In this document: positions 36,284-44,981 of the stretch, piece after piece
How positions within the stretch are numbered: the first letter of the stretch is position 1
How the letters are laid out: each line of letters begins with the position of its first letter
Source: Castellaniella sp049671645
GTDB lineage: Bacteria; Pseudomonadota; Gammaproteobacteria; Burkholderiales; Burkholderiaceae_B
Reading direction: 5' to 3'
DNA: 64,000 bases
Assembly (NCBI RefSeq): GCF_049671645.1
Contig: NZ_JBATVG010000024.1
Coordinates: 124,001 to 188,000 of the forward strand
Notes under the pieces: generated by a model
What the model was told of the DNA's origin: nothing
The model's database searches: none
What the model saw: the letters and a program-made list of their open reading frames with translations, nothing else
Made by a program: the position numbers and the translations under genes

Positions 36284-36358
36284 TGGCGTCTCCTGCAGGA
36301 ATCGAACCTGCAATCTTCCCTTAGGAGGGGAAAGTTATATCCATTTAACTAAGGAGAC
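36284..36358 (-). tRNA. tRNA-Arg (CCU anticodon)
   Basis: A 75-base cloverleaf on the minus strand. The acceptor stem pairs GTCTCCT with AGGAGAC, the discriminator base is G and CCA is encoded. The anticodon stem TTCCC/GGGAA encloses the loop CTCCTAA, so the anticodon is CCT. The T-arm has GGTTCGATTCC. It reads rare AGG codons. A TATACT on the minus strand at 36438-36433 could be its -10 box. Confidence 0.95.
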
Positions 36359-36499
36359 GAGGGCGGGCAGTGTGCGAACGCAACAGCCGGGGCGCCGGCA
36401 GTGCACAAGCGCACACAGCGACGCAAACAAGTAGTATAAAACACGCTTCCCGGCCACACCGACGCGGCGCCCGGTTTTTGTCTGATTCAGGCGGTTTTG

Positions 36500-37435
36500 A
36501 TGATCCGTCAGTATGTATCGCAACACGGCGCCGCCCCGACCGCCGCTACCCGGCCGCCCATCCGGACGCGCGGCCGTCGGTCTTCATCGGGTTTCCGGCG
36601 CATCCTGCTGGCCGGCTGCCTGGCCCTGGCGGGCGCGTGGCACAGTCCGGCATCCTACGCCCAGTCAGCCAGCGTCTACCTGGAAGACCTGACTTCGCCC
36701 GAACTGCGGGACCGCATCGCAGCCGGCGCCACCACCATCCTGATTCCCGTCGGCGGCACGGAACAAAGCGGCCCGAACATCGCGCTGGGCAAGCACAACG
36801 CCCGCGCCCGCATCCTGGCGGGGCGCATCGCGCAAGCGCTGGGCAACACGATCGTCGCTCCCACGATCGCCTACGTTCCGGAAGGATCCATCACTCCGCC
36901 GGCCGCGCACATGCGCTTCGCCGGAACGATCTCGGTGCCCGAGCCGGTCTTCGAAGCCGTGCTGGAAGCCGCCGCCCGCAGCTTCAAGCAGCACGGGTTT
37001 CGCGACGTGTTCTTCCTGGGCGATCACGGCGGCTACCAACGCAATCTGGAAAAGGCGGCCGCGCAGTTGAACCGCGAATGGGCCAAAGATCCCGGCTGCC
37101 GCGCCCACGCCCTGCTCGACTATTACCGGATCACCCAGACTGCCTATGTCGATGCCCTGAAAAAACGCGGCTATTCGACCGCGGAAATCGGCACCCACGC
37201 GGGGCTGGCCGACACGTCTCTATCGCTGGCGCTGGACCCCTCGCAGGTCCGCTCATCCCTGCTGCCCCAAGGCGGCCGCTGGACGCCGCGCGACGGCGTG
37301 CACGGCGACCCGACCCGGGCCAGCGCCGAACTGGGCCGGATCGGCACGCGCCTGATCGTGGACACATCCGTGGCCGCCATCCGCAAGCAGCTCGCCCAGC
37401 ACGCTTCTTCCCAAGGTCCCTCTGCACACAAATAG
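36500..37435 (+). CDS. Exported creatininase-family protein
   Basis: A 311-residue protein of the creatininase/MftE metal-dependent amidohydrolase family. The core motifs are ILIPVGGTEQSGPNIALGKH, FLGDHGGYQRNLEKA and GTHAGLADTSLSLALDP. In known members Glu, Asp and His from such motifs bind the metals; here GGTEQSGPNI has Q-S-G-P where classical creatininase has H. An N-terminal hydrophobic stretch (RILLAGCLALAGAWHS) suggests export. I chose the ATG at 36500. It is followed 11 bp later by a secreted beta-propeller protein. The substrate is unknown; creatinine itself is unlikely to be certain. Confidence 0.8.
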   Translation: MIRQYVSQHGAAPTAATRPPIRTRGRRSSSGFRRILLAGCLALAGAWHSPASYAQSASVYLEDLTSPELRDRIAAGATTILIPVGGTEQSGPNIALGKHNARARILAGRIAQALGNTIVAPTIAYVPEGSITPPAAHMRFAGTISVPEPVFEAVLEAAARSFKQHGFRDVFFLGDHGGYQRNLEKAAAQLNREWAKDPGCRAHALLDYYRITQTAYVDALKKRGYSTAEIGTHAGLADTSLSLALDPSQVRSSLLPQGGRWTPRDGVHGDPTRASAELGRIGTRLIVDTSVAAIRKQLAQHASSQGPSAHK

Positions 37436-37446
37436 GGAGTTTCATC

Positions 37447-38703
37447 GTGGTATCGAAAATGTCATTCGGCCTGTACGCGGCCTGGTCGACCGCTGCGGCG
37501 CTGTCCGTCGGCATCCCCGCCGTCCAGGCGGCCGGCCCGACGGCGGCCGCGCCGACAGCCATCCAGACCGTTCCCGGCATGCCGCCCGTGGTCGACCCGC
37601 GCAATGTCTACAGCGAAATCGGCGCCGGCCACCTGAGCCCCGCCGTCCGGAAGGACCTGCCGCGCGTCTACGTGCCCAACCTGCGATCCAATGACGTCTC
37701 GGTCATCGATCCGGATACGCTGAAAGTGGTGGATACCTTCAAGGTCGGCAAAAGCCCGCAGCACGTCGTGCCGTCGTGGGACCTGCGCACCCTGTGGGTG
37801 GCCAACAATGCGGAACGCACCCATGACGGCAGTCTGACGCCCATCGACCCGCTGACCGGAAAACCGGGGAAATCGGTGCCCGTCGACGACCCCTACAACA
37901 TGTACTTCACCCCGGACGGCAAGTCGGCCATCGTCGTGGCCGAAGCCCGCAAGCGCCTGGATTTCCGCGATCCGCACACCATGGCGATGCAGTATTCCAT
38001 CGACGTGCCGCAGTGCGGCGGCCTGAACCACGCGGATTTTTCCATCGACGGGCGCTATGCGCTGTTCACCTGCGAATTCGACGGCAGCGTGGCCAAGATC
38101 GACATGGTGAATCACACGGTGCTGGGCTACCTGCCGCTGCCCTTGCCGATGACGCATGCGCAGGACGCCATGCGGGCGGAGGGAAAATCCGCCAAGAAAA
38201 TGAAGATGCCTAAAAAAGGCATGCCGCAAGACGTGCGTATCTCGCCGGACGGCAAGCGTTTCTACATCGCCGACATGATGGCCGATGGCGTCTTCGTCGT
38301 CGACGGGGACGTCTTCAAGCAGATCGGCTTCATCCCGGTCGGGCTGGGCACCCATGGCCTGTATCCCAGCCGGGACGGCAAATCCCTGTACATCACCAGC
38401 CGGGGCACCCACCAGATCCACGGCAAGCCCAAGGGCAAGGGCAGCGTCGCCGTCCTGGACTTCGCCACCGGAAAAATCGTGGCGGACTGGCCGATCCCCG
38501 GCGGCGGCAGCCCCGACATGGGCAACGTCAGCGCCGACGGCAAGTGGCTGTGGCTGTCGGGCCGGTTCGACGACGTGGTCTACCGCATCGACACCAAGAC
38601 CGGAGCCGTCCGGCAGATCAAGGTCGGCCAGGAACCCCATGGCCTGACCGTCTGGCCGCAGCCGGGCCGCTATTCTCTGGGCCACACGGGCAATCTGCGC
38701 TAG
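37447..38703 (+). CDS. Exported YVTN-type beta-propeller protein
   Basis: A 418-residue secreted protein of the YVTN/beta-propeller class. A signal peptide (SFGLYAAWSTAAALSVGIPA) is followed by repeated blades such as RVYVPNLRSNDVSVIDPDTL, LWVANNAERTHDGSLTPID and DMGNVSADGKWLWLSGRFDD. Such domains are binding or scaffold units and occur with PQQ- or cytochrome-linked systems, but no such enzyme is in view. I propose the GTG at 37447, preceded by GGGAG; an ATG lies four codons later. It is paired with the creatininase and ends by overlapping the lapD stop by 4 bp. Confidence 0.78.
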   Translation: MVSKMSFGLYAAWSTAAALSVGIPAVQAAGPTAAAPTAIQTVPGMPPVVDPRNVYSEIGAGHLSPAVRKDLPRVYVPNLRSNDVSVIDPDTLKVVDTFKVGKSPQHVVPSWDLRTLWVANNAERTHDGSLTPIDPLTGKPGKSVPVDDPYNMYFTPDGKSAIVVAEARKRLDFRDPHTMAMQYSIDVPQCGGLNHADFSIDGRYALFTCEFDGSVAKIDMVNHTVLGYLPLPLPMTHAQDAMRAEGKSAKKMKMPKKGMPQDVRISPDGKRFYIADMMADGVFVVDGDVFKQIGFIPVGLGTHGLYPSRDGKSLYITSRGTHQIHGKPKGKGSVAVLDFATGKIVADWPIPGGGSPDMGNVSADGKWLWLSGRFDDVVYRIDTKTGAVRQIKVGQEPHGLTVWPQPGRYSLGHTGNLR

Positions 38704-40604
38704 CTGAGCGCCGCGCCCAGGTCGACTTTCACGCCGATTTCCTGGGCGGTTGCCTGAACCGCCACCAGCAGGCACCGCGCACCCGGACTATCCGCCTGCG
38801 CGGCGATCAAGGCCCCCGACACCCGCACGTAATCCGGCCGCAGTTCGTGCAGATACAGCAGGGCGTCGGGTTGCTCGGCAAAGCGCCGCAGCCCCAGCCG
38901 CACGCCATGTTCCCGCAGCATCTCGGCGAACTTCATGATCTGCCCCCGATACGAGACCAGGCCATAGGAATCCAGTTCGACCAGCAAGCTGGCCGCCTGG
39001 TCCGGCCGCCCCGTCAGGCGGGCGGCGATCTCGGCCCGGAAATCATCCTGCAAGATGGAAGCCAGGGACATGCGCAGCGTCAGATCGCCGGGGTGCGTCG
39101 CCAGCCAGTTCAAGCCCAGATTGACGGCCTGCGCATCGCAGGCGGCCGACAGGCCCAGGCGCACGGCGGGCGGCATGAACAGATACCCCGACAGCGGCTC
39201 CGAAGCGCCGGGTTCCTGCAGCAGCAAGGTCCCCATCATGCAATCCGTCCCGGTCACGGAGGACTCGTCGCGCTGCAGCGCCAGGGAAAACCAGCCTTCG
39301 TCCAGCGCATTGCGCAGCAGGCTGCGCCAGGCCTGCTCGCCCCCGACCCGGCCGGCGGCGTCCTTGTGCATGTCCTGATCGGGCAGGTATTCGACCTCGT
39401 TGCTGCCGGCGCTTTCCGCGCGCATCAGCGCTTCGTCCAGACGGACCAGCACGTCGGAAAGATCCTCGCCGGGCTCGTAGTCCGTCAGGACCATGCGCCA
39501 GCGGCACAAGCCCGCCTGGCCCAGCTGGATGCGCTGCGCCTGCAGGATGTCGGCCACCGCCTTGGCTACCCGGACCGCTACCGGCCCGGGCATCATCGGC
39601 AGGACAAAGGCGAAGTCCGAGCCATTGAGCCGCGCCAGCCAGGCCTGGGGCCCGATCCGGACATGCAGCAATTCCAGCACCAGATGCCCGACGTTGCGCA
39701 GCCACTGATCCACCACCACGCGGCTCATGGATTGGTTCACGGCCTGCAGATCGCACTGGCGAAACAGCATGACATGGCCGCTGCTGCCGTTCTGGCTGGC
39801 GGGCTGCTCCAGCAGGCGCCGCAGTTCATTGATGAAATACTTGCGGTTGGCCAACCCGGTCACCGAGTCCTGGTTCAACTCCAATTGCAGGGACTCGATC
39901 CGGGCCTCGCGCTCGGTGACGGTCGCCCGGACCTGCTCATGCGTGCGCACGATGGCCTGCGAGACTTCCTGGAGCTCGACGATGCCGGGGTGGCGCACCG
40001 GCGGCAGATCCGCCGTGCCGTCTCCTTCGGCCAAGGCGCGCACCCGCGTCATGACGTCGTCATGCAGGGCGCGGCGCAACCAGCGCATCAGCAGCCAGAT
40101 GAACAGGCCCCACAGGATCCCCGCCCCCACGGTCAGGGCCACGATGCGCTCCGTGCTGGTCCACAGGGCGTCGCGCGCATAGGCGTCGTTGGCCTGCAGG
40201 CGCACCACGCCCAGCTGCGACCAGCCGTTCGTCACCTGGCGCTGGGCCTCGTGGCGCTGCAGCGGCAGCAGATGGCTGAACCAGTCCGGCGCCTGCACGC
40301 GTTCGTCCTGCCCGTCGCCGATCTCCCGCCGGATCAGGATCCGCCCGGTCGGATCCAGGAATTCCACCACCCGGAACTGGCCGCTGTCGAACAGCACGGA
40401 AATCAGCAATTCCCGCACGGTGGGGTCCTGGTTGGACGGCTGCGACAAGGTGAGCGCCAGGGACGTGGCCGTGGAATCGCTTTGCGCCTGCAGCTGGGCG
40501 TCCAGGTACTGGCGGGCCGAGCCGATGCTGAATATCGTCGCCCCGACCAGGATCACCAGGATCGCAAGCGTCACACTCAACAGCAATTGTCTTAACAAGG
40601 ACAT
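38700..40604 (-). CDS. lapD: LapD-like c-di-GMP effector with degenerate GGDEF and EAL domains
   Basis: A 634-residue inner-membrane receptor. A first membrane segment (LLLSVTLAILVILVGATIFS) and a second (ILWGLFIWLLMRWL) flank a periplasmic LapD/MoxY-like domain; a HAMP linker, GGDEF and EAL domains follow. The GGDEF motif is replaced by NGSDF and the EAL motif is not intact, so it probably binds rather than makes or breaks c-di-GMP. Bound LapD sequesters the protease LapG and keeps adhesins on the surface. It follows lapG by 20 bp, in the same operon. Confidence 0.92.
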   Translation of the reverse strand: MSLLRQLLLSVTLAILVILVGATIFSIGSARQYLDAQLQAQSDSTATSLALTLSQPSNQDPTVRELLISVLFDSGQFRVVEFLDPTGRILIRREIGDGQDERVQAPDWFSHLLPLQRHEAQRQVTNGWSQLGVVRLQANDAYARDALWTSTERIVALTVGAGILWGLFIWLLMRWLRRALHDDVMTRVRALAEGDGTADLPPVRHPGIVELQEVSQAIVRTHEQVRATVTEREARIESLQLELNQDSVTGLANRKYFINELRRLLEQPASQNGSSGHVMLFRQCDLQAVNQSMSRVVVDQWLRNVGHLVLELLHVRIGPQAWLARLNGSDFAFVLPMMPGPVAVRVAKAVADILQAQRIQLGQAGLCRWRMVLTDYEPGEDLSDVLVRLDEALMRAESAGSNEVEYLPDQDMHKDAAGRVGGEQAWRSLLRNALDEGWFSLALQRDESSVTGTDCMMGTLLLQEPGASEPLSGYLFMPPAVRLGLSAACDAQAVNLGLNWLATHPGDLTLRMSLASILQDDFRAEIAARLTGRPDQAASLLVELDSYGLVSYRGQIMKFAEMLREHGVRLGLRRFAEQPDALLYLHELRPDYVRVSGALIAAQADSPGARCLLVAVQATAQEIGVKVDLGAALS

Positions 40605-40624
40605 GACATTCCTTTTCTACGGAA

Positions 40625-41308
40625 TCAGGGTTGAAAGCCTTCGGCCCGCATCTTGCCGAGCAGGTCGCGCCAGCGCCCGATCTGGTCAACCGACCGCCGG
40701 CCGCCGCCCGGCACATAGACCCCCTCGGCATTGAAGCTGAACACGGGCGTCAGATCCGGGCGTAAATGCGCGGGCTGGATACGGTCGATCAGGCTGTCGA
40801 GCACCAGGGGTTCGGCCTGCGGCGTGGGATAGTAGCCCAGCACCATATGCGCGATGCTCTGGCTGCCGATCTGGGCCCGCACGTAGACCAGGCGCAATTT
40901 CTCGGGCGGCACCCCCAGGCGCAACAGAGAAAAATATTTGCCAATGACATAATCTTCACAGTCCCCCGCCCCCTTCGCCAAGGATTCCAACGGCGTGGCC
41001 CAGTAGTCGGTCTTGCCCCAGATGGTGATGTCTTCCCCGCCGATCAGGGCTTGATTCCAGAACGCATTGGTCTGCCGCAATTTTTCCTGCTCGTCGCCGC
41101 CCGCCGCCTGGCTCAGCATGGCTTGCCAGGCATTCACCGCCCGCTCGGCCTTGGCGCCATAGTGCTGGCGGGCATAGGCCGCCAGGTGCGACGGGTCGAA
41201 CGTCAGGGCTGGCGCCGACCCCCAGGCCAGAGCCAGTCCCCAGACCAGGACAGTCAGCCCCTGCAGCAGGCCCCTCATCCTGGCAGAAGCCTGCCGACGA
41301 TCATGCAT
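40625..41308 (-). CDS. lapG: LapG periplasmic cysteine protease
   Basis: A 227-residue bacterial transglutaminase-like cysteine protease with a signal peptide (LLQGLTVLVWGLALAWGSAP). The catalytic triad is visible: Cys in GAGDCEDYVIGKYF, His in SIAHMVLGYY, Asp in LVLDSLIDRI. LapG cleaves the N-terminal region of large LapA-type adhesins to release biofilm cells. Its regulator lapD is adjacent, but no adhesin or type I secretion genes lie within the window. A downstream ATG at 41278 is an alternative start. Confidence 0.93.
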   Translation of the reverse strand: MHDRRQASARMRGLLQGLTVLVWGLALAWGSAPALTFDPSHLAAYARQHYGAKAERAVNAWQAMLSQAAGGDEQEKLRQTNAFWNQALIGGEDITIWGKTDYWATPLESLAKGAGDCEDYVIGKYFSLLRLGVPPEKLRLVYVRAQIGSQSIAHMVLGYYPTPQAEPLVLDSLIDRIQPAHLRPDLTPVFSFNAEGVYVPGGGRRSVDQIGRWRDLLGKMRAEGFQP

Positions 41309-41487
41309 TCATGAATTTTGATACAAAACCTGACCTACAGGAAGAGGACCGGGAAAACGACGCTGGTTCTTCGGAAAAGACGATAGTAACGGCCCGGACC
41401 GGGAACGCCTATTGGCGGGAAAGACAGGCTGGAGTCCATGCGCTCCCTGCCGATGAACGGGCGGGCACCCGCCGGCACCGGGCCGCA

Positions 41488-41868
41488 TCATGCGCAGCGT
41501 TCGGAGATCTCGATCAGATTCAAGTCGGGGTCGCGTAGATAGATGGACCGGATCGGGAAATTCGCGCCTGTGCGGCGCACCGGACCTTCGATGATGTCGG
41601 CGCCCTTGGCCTGCAAGCTCGCAATGACGGCATCCAGCGGCCCGGAGGCGATGAAACACAGGTCCAGCGCCCCAGGCACCGGCAGGTGCGCCTTGGGCTC
41701 GAATTCGCGACCCTTGACGTGCAGGTTGATCTTCTGCGCTCCGAACTTGAAGGCCTTGCGGCCCTGTCCGAAGGTTTCCAGCGTCATCCCCAGCAGCCCG
41801 ACGTAGAAATCCACGCAGGCCTGCTCGTTGGCCGTGGTCAGGACCAGGTGGTCGAGATGATCGATCAT
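41488..41868 (-). CDS. VOC-family (glyoxalase/dioxygenase superfamily) protein
   Basis: A 126-residue single-domain vicinal oxygen chelate protein. The start MIDHLDHLVLTTANEQACVDFYVGLLGM and the end SIYLRDPDLNLIEISE contain the metal-binding His and Glu positions of glyoxalase I-like proteins. The exact reaction, isomerase, dioxygenase or fosfomycin-type resistance, cannot be told. It is followed on the same strand 67 bp upstream by arsC. Confidence 0.82.
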   Translation of the reverse strand: MIDHLDHLVLTTANEQACVDFYVGLLGMTLETFGQGRKAFKFGAQKINLHVKGREFEPKAHLPVPGALDLCFIASGPLDAVIASLQAKGADIIEGPVRRTGANFPIRSIYLRDPDLNLIEISERCA

Positions 41869-41934
41869 GTTGACTCCTTTTCGTGTCTGGTCGGCGCCGC
41901 CCGCCGAGGGATCGCCGACATGGCCGGGTCCGCG

Positions 41935-42294
41935 CTAAGGCCGGGGCAGAAGGTCCAGGACCGTCTCGGAAGGCCGGCACAGGCGAGCGCCCATCGGGGT
42001 GACGACGATGGGGCGATTGATGAGGATCGGGTGCTGGAGCATGAAATCGATCAGTTGCTCATCGGTCCATTTCGGGTCCGACAGCCCCAGTTCCTCGTAC
42101 GGAGAGCCCTTCTGCCGCAACACGTCGCGCGCGGACACCCCCATCGCAGCGATCAGGCGCCGCAAGGTCTCGCGATCCGGCGGCGTCTTCAGATATTCGA
42201 TGACAGCGGGCTCTTCGCCGCTTTGCCGAATCAGGTCCAGCACCTTGCGCGACGTGCCGCAGGCGGGGTTGTGGTAGATGGTGATCGAATTCAT
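41935..42294 (-). CDS. arsC: Arsenate reductase, glutaredoxin-dependent
   Basis: A 119-residue ArsC of the glutaredoxin/GSH class, with YHNPACGTSRKVLDLIRQSG (catalytic Cys at residue 12) and TPMGARLCRPSETVLDLL, which carries a conserved Arg. It reduces arsenate to arsenite for export. A separate arsB or arsenite carrier is not visible; the divergent MFS at 43067 is under a TetR regulator and may not be related. Confidence 0.92.
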   Translation of the reverse strand: MNSITIYHNPACGTSRKVLDLIRQSGEEPAVIEYLKTPPDRETLRRLIAAMGVSARDVLRQKGSPYEELGLSDPKWTDEQLIDFMLQHPILINRPIVVTPMGARLCRPSETVLDLLPRP

Positions 42295-42370
42295 GCAATG
42301 CCTCTTGATGCAAGATTGAAACGTCGGCGAACGCCGGCGGACGACGCCGGACCCATCGCCGATCCGGGGT

Positions 42371-42994
42371 CTACTTCAGGCTGGCATCGATCAGATGCGT
42401 CGCGGCATCCGCCAAGTGCCGCACCGGGCCGTCCGCGCCGAATATCTGGCTGGATACATAAGCGCCTTCCAGCAGCAACTGCAGGCCATCACCCAGCGCT
42501 TCGGGGTCGCGCGCGCCCATCCGGCGCGCCAGGTCGACCAGGCGCCTGCGAACCGCCTGCTTGTTGACCACCGACACCTGGCGGGCCGGATGGTCTGGAT
42601 CGGGGTATTCAATGCAGGCGTTGGTCAGGCCGCAGCCCCGGTATCCCGGCTGGCCGGACCGTTGCGCCAGCCCGGTGAAATAGGCCAGAATCTGCGCGCG
42701 CGGATCCCCGGGGTGGGCCTCGGCTGCCGCGTCGAAGCGGCGCCAGAATTCAAGCTCATAATCCCGCAAATAGGCGGCGGCCAACTCGTCCTTCGAGGCG
42801 AAACTGCGGTAGAGGCTGGGCTTGGTCACGCCCGCCTCGGCCACGATGGCGTCCACCCCCACCGCCCGAATGCCCTGATGATAGAACAGATCGCGCGCGC
42901 TGCTGCGGATGCGGTCGGCCGCGCGCGGCAACCCCGCCTTCGGCGCGCGCTTTCGGCTATCGGGTCGTAGTCCGGTTTGCGACGTTTTTTTCAT
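42371..42994 (-). CDS. TetR-family regulator
   Basis: A 207-residue regulator. The N-terminal helix-turn-helix AEAGVTKPSLYRSFASKDEL is typical of the TetR family. Long basic N-terminal tail (KKTSQTGLRPDSRKRAPKAG). It diverges from an MFS gene, with the palindromic operator at 43010-43062 overlapping both promoters, so it most probably represses the transporter and itself. The start at 42994 lacks a clear ribosome site; the ligand is unknown. Confidence 0.9.
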   Translation of the reverse strand: MKKTSQTGLRPDSRKRAPKAGLPRAADRIRSSARDLFYHQGIRAVGVDAIVAEAGVTKPSLYRSFASKDELAAAYLRDYELEFWRRFDAAAEAHPGDPRAQILAYFTGLAQRSGQPGYRGCGLTNACIEYPDPDHPARQVSVVNKQAVRRRLVDLARRMGARDPEALGDGLQLLLEGAYVSSQIFGADGPVRHLADAATHLIDASLK

Positions 42995-43009
42995 GATTGC
43001 GCTTGACGA

Positions 43010-43062
43010 TGTTACTGACCAGTACGTATTATAGATCACCCAGAACGTACCGGTCAGTAACA
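43010..43062. promoter_or_regulatory. Inverted TetR-type operator with divergent overlapping promoters
   Basis: The 18-bp arms at 43010-43027 and 43045-43062 are inverted copies with 17 of 18 bases matching. Each arm itself is built on a TACTG-N2-CAGTA palindrome (43013-43024 perfect; the other arm 4 of 5). Between them a shared -10 region is readable both ways: TATTAT at 43027-43032 with TTGACG at 43003-43008 (spacing 18) for the MFS gene, and TATAAT at 43033-43028 on the minus strand for the regulator. Confidence 0.8.
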
Positions 43063-43066
43063 TACC

Positions 43067-44365
43067 ATGCCCTCCTCCGCACGTCCCGTGAACACCTCCC
43101 TGGTTTCCCGCCTGGGCCAGCGCTACGCCTTCGTCGTGGTCGGCGTCATCTTCTTCTGCCTGCTGTTCTCGGCCGGGCTGCGCGCCACGCCCAGCGTGCT
43201 TCTGGACCCCCTGCAGCAATCCTTCGGCTGGAGCCGCGCGACCATCTCGCTGGCGGCTGCCATCGGCATTTTCTTCTACGGCATGGTGGGGCCCTTCGCC
43301 GCCGCCGCCATGGACCATTTCGGCCTGCGCCGCGTGCTGCTGGGGGCGCTGATCGTCATGGCGGCGTCCTCCGCCGCCAGCGCCTACATGACCCAGACCT
43401 GGCACCTGATCGCCTTATGGGGCATTTTTTCGGGGATCGGCTCGGGCGCCGTGGCCACGGTGCTGGGCGCCACCATCGCCAATCGCTGGTTCGTCAAACA
43501 CCGAGGCCTGGCCATGGGGATCCTCACCGCCAGCACCGCCACCGGCAACCTGATCTTCCTGCCCCTGCTGGCCGGGCTGGCTTCGTCCGGCGACTGGACA
43601 CGGGCGGTCTGGGCCGTCGCCATCGCCATCGTGGTGATGGTGCCGCTGGTCTGGCTGCTGGTGCCCGGCCTGCCGGCCGACGTGGGCCTGCTGCCCTACG
43701 GCAGCGACCCGGCCGATCCGCCCGCGCCCGCCGCGCCGCGCACCGGCCTGATCGCCGCCACCTTCGGCGCGCTCAGGCGCGCCAGCCGCACCCGCGCCTT
43801 CTGGTTCCTGTTCGCCACCTTCTGGGTCTGCGGCTTCACCACCAACGGATTGGTGGGCACCCACCTCATCGCCATGTGCGGCGACCACGGCATCGCCCCG
43901 GTCCAGGCTGCGGGCCTGCTCGCGCTGATGGGCGTGTTCGATCTCGTCGGCACCACGGCCTCGGGCTGGCTGACCGACCGCTACGACCCGCGCAAGCTGC
44001 TCTTCGTCTACTACGGCCTGCGCGGCATCTCGCTGATGCTGCTGCCCTATACCGACTTCTCGCTCTACAGCCTGTCGATCTTCGCCGTGTTCTACGGCCT
44101 GGACTGGATCGCCACGGTGCCGCCCACGCTGCGCCTGGCCACCGACATCTTCGGCGACCGGGATGCGCCGGTCGTATTCGGCTGGATCGTCGCAGGCCAC
44201 CAGATCGGCGCCGCCACAGCGGCCTGGATGGGCGGTTTCGTGCGCGAGGTGTCCGGCAGCTACCTGATGGCCTTCGTGCTCTCGGGCGCCACCGGCATCC
44301 TCGCCGCCGTCATCGCGCTGATGATCAAGCGGCGGCCTGCGACGGGAGAACTGGCGATGGCTTGA
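43067..44365 (+). CDS. MFS transporter under TetR control
   Basis: A 432-residue MFS permease with twelve hydrophobic segments, similar in pattern to the monocarboxylate/oxalate-formate subgroup: LLDPLQQSFGWSRATISLAA near the start and FDLVGTTASGWLTDRYDPRK in the middle loop. The start lacks a clear ribosome site, so the leader is short. The divergent TetR operator suggests inducible export or uptake of a small organic compound. The substrate is unknown. Confidence 0.88.
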   Translation: MPSSARPVNTSLVSRLGQRYAFVVVGVIFFCLLFSAGLRATPSVLLDPLQQSFGWSRATISLAAAIGIFFYGMVGPFAAAAMDHFGLRRVLLGALIVMAASSAASAYMTQTWHLIALWGIFSGIGSGAVATVLGATIANRWFVKHRGLAMGILTASTATGNLIFLPLLAGLASSGDWTRAVWAVAIAIVVMVPLVWLLVPGLPADVGLLPYGSDPADPPAPAAPRTGLIAATFGALRRASRTRAFWFLFATFWVCGFTTNGLVGTHLIAMCGDHGIAPVQAAGLLALMGVFDLVGTTASGWLTDRYDPRKLLFVYYGLRGISLMLLPYTDFSLYSLSIFAVFYGLDWIATVPPTLRLATDIFGDRDAPVVFGWIVAGHQIGAATAAWMGGFVREVSGSYLMAFVLSGATGILAAVIALMIKRRPATGELAMA

Positions 44366-44414
44366 ACAGGATGCCCTATACTTTTTTGCATCCACCCGAC
44401 GGAGGGCCTCCGGA

Positions 44415-44981
44415 ATGCAAAGACGAACCCTACTGGCCGCCACGCTGGCCGCGAGCATCGCGCTGACATCCGGAGCCCGGGCCGCCCCGCCCGAGGGCAA
44501 GGGGCAAGGCCACGGCGGCAACCCCCACGGCAAGGGAAACAAAGGCCAAGGCAACCCAGGCGGCAAATCGGGCAAAGGAAACCCGGACAAGACCGGACAC
44601 GACGACCGGCGGGCCTCCTACGATTCGCACGGCCGGAATCGCAATTACTTCGACGATCAGCGGGACGATCACGGGCGCCTGCGCGGCGGCGATGCCTACA
44701 CCGGCCTCATCTATGCGGGAATCACGGCGTCCCTGGCCCGCCGATACGCGACCGATTATGGCGCAGGCGGGTATGCGTCGCTGCCGCCCGGCATCCGCAA
44801 GAACCTCGCAAGAGGCAAGCCCCTGCCTCCGGGCATCGCCAAGAAACTCGTGCCGGGGCCGCTGCTGGGCCGCCTGCCCAGACATGACGGTTACGAGTGG
44901 CGCGTGGCCGGAACCGACCTGATTCTGATCGCCATCGGGACCGCCGTAGTGGCGGACATCCTATACGACGTATTCGACTGA
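44415..44981 (+). CDS. Exported glycine/lysine-rich protein, CigR-like
   Basis: A 188-residue protein with a signal peptide (LLAATLAASIALTSGARA), a low-complexity region KGQGHGGNPHGKGNKGQGNP (about residues 29-60), then the paired motif LPPGIRKNLARGKPLPPGIA. A hydrophobic C-terminal segment (LILIAIGTAVVADILYDVF) suggests membrane anchoring. The PPGI-repeat arrangement is what I know from the CigR/RcnB-related envelope proteins, some of which affect type III secretion. No secretion genes are near, so that function is not implied. Confidence 0.68.
   Translation: MQRRTLLAATLAASIALTSGARAAPPEGKGQGHGGNPHGKGNKGQGNPGGKSGKGNPDKTGHDDRRASYDSHGRNRNYFDDQRDDHGRLRGGDAYTGLIYAGITASLARRYATDYGAGGYASLPPGIRKNLARGKPLPPGIAKKLVPGPLLGRLPRHDGYEWRVAGTDLILIAIGTAVVADILYDVFD

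Noticed and set aside
36284..36358. tRNA-Arg as the insertion site of a genomic island
   Set aside because: No integrase and no direct repeat of the tRNA 3' end was found near it, although the adjacent creatininase pair is of accessory type.
38544..40595. 683-codon open frame on the plus strand opposite lapD
   Set aside because: LapD on the other strand is unmistakable, and this frame has the composition of an antisense shadow with no ribosome site or domain.
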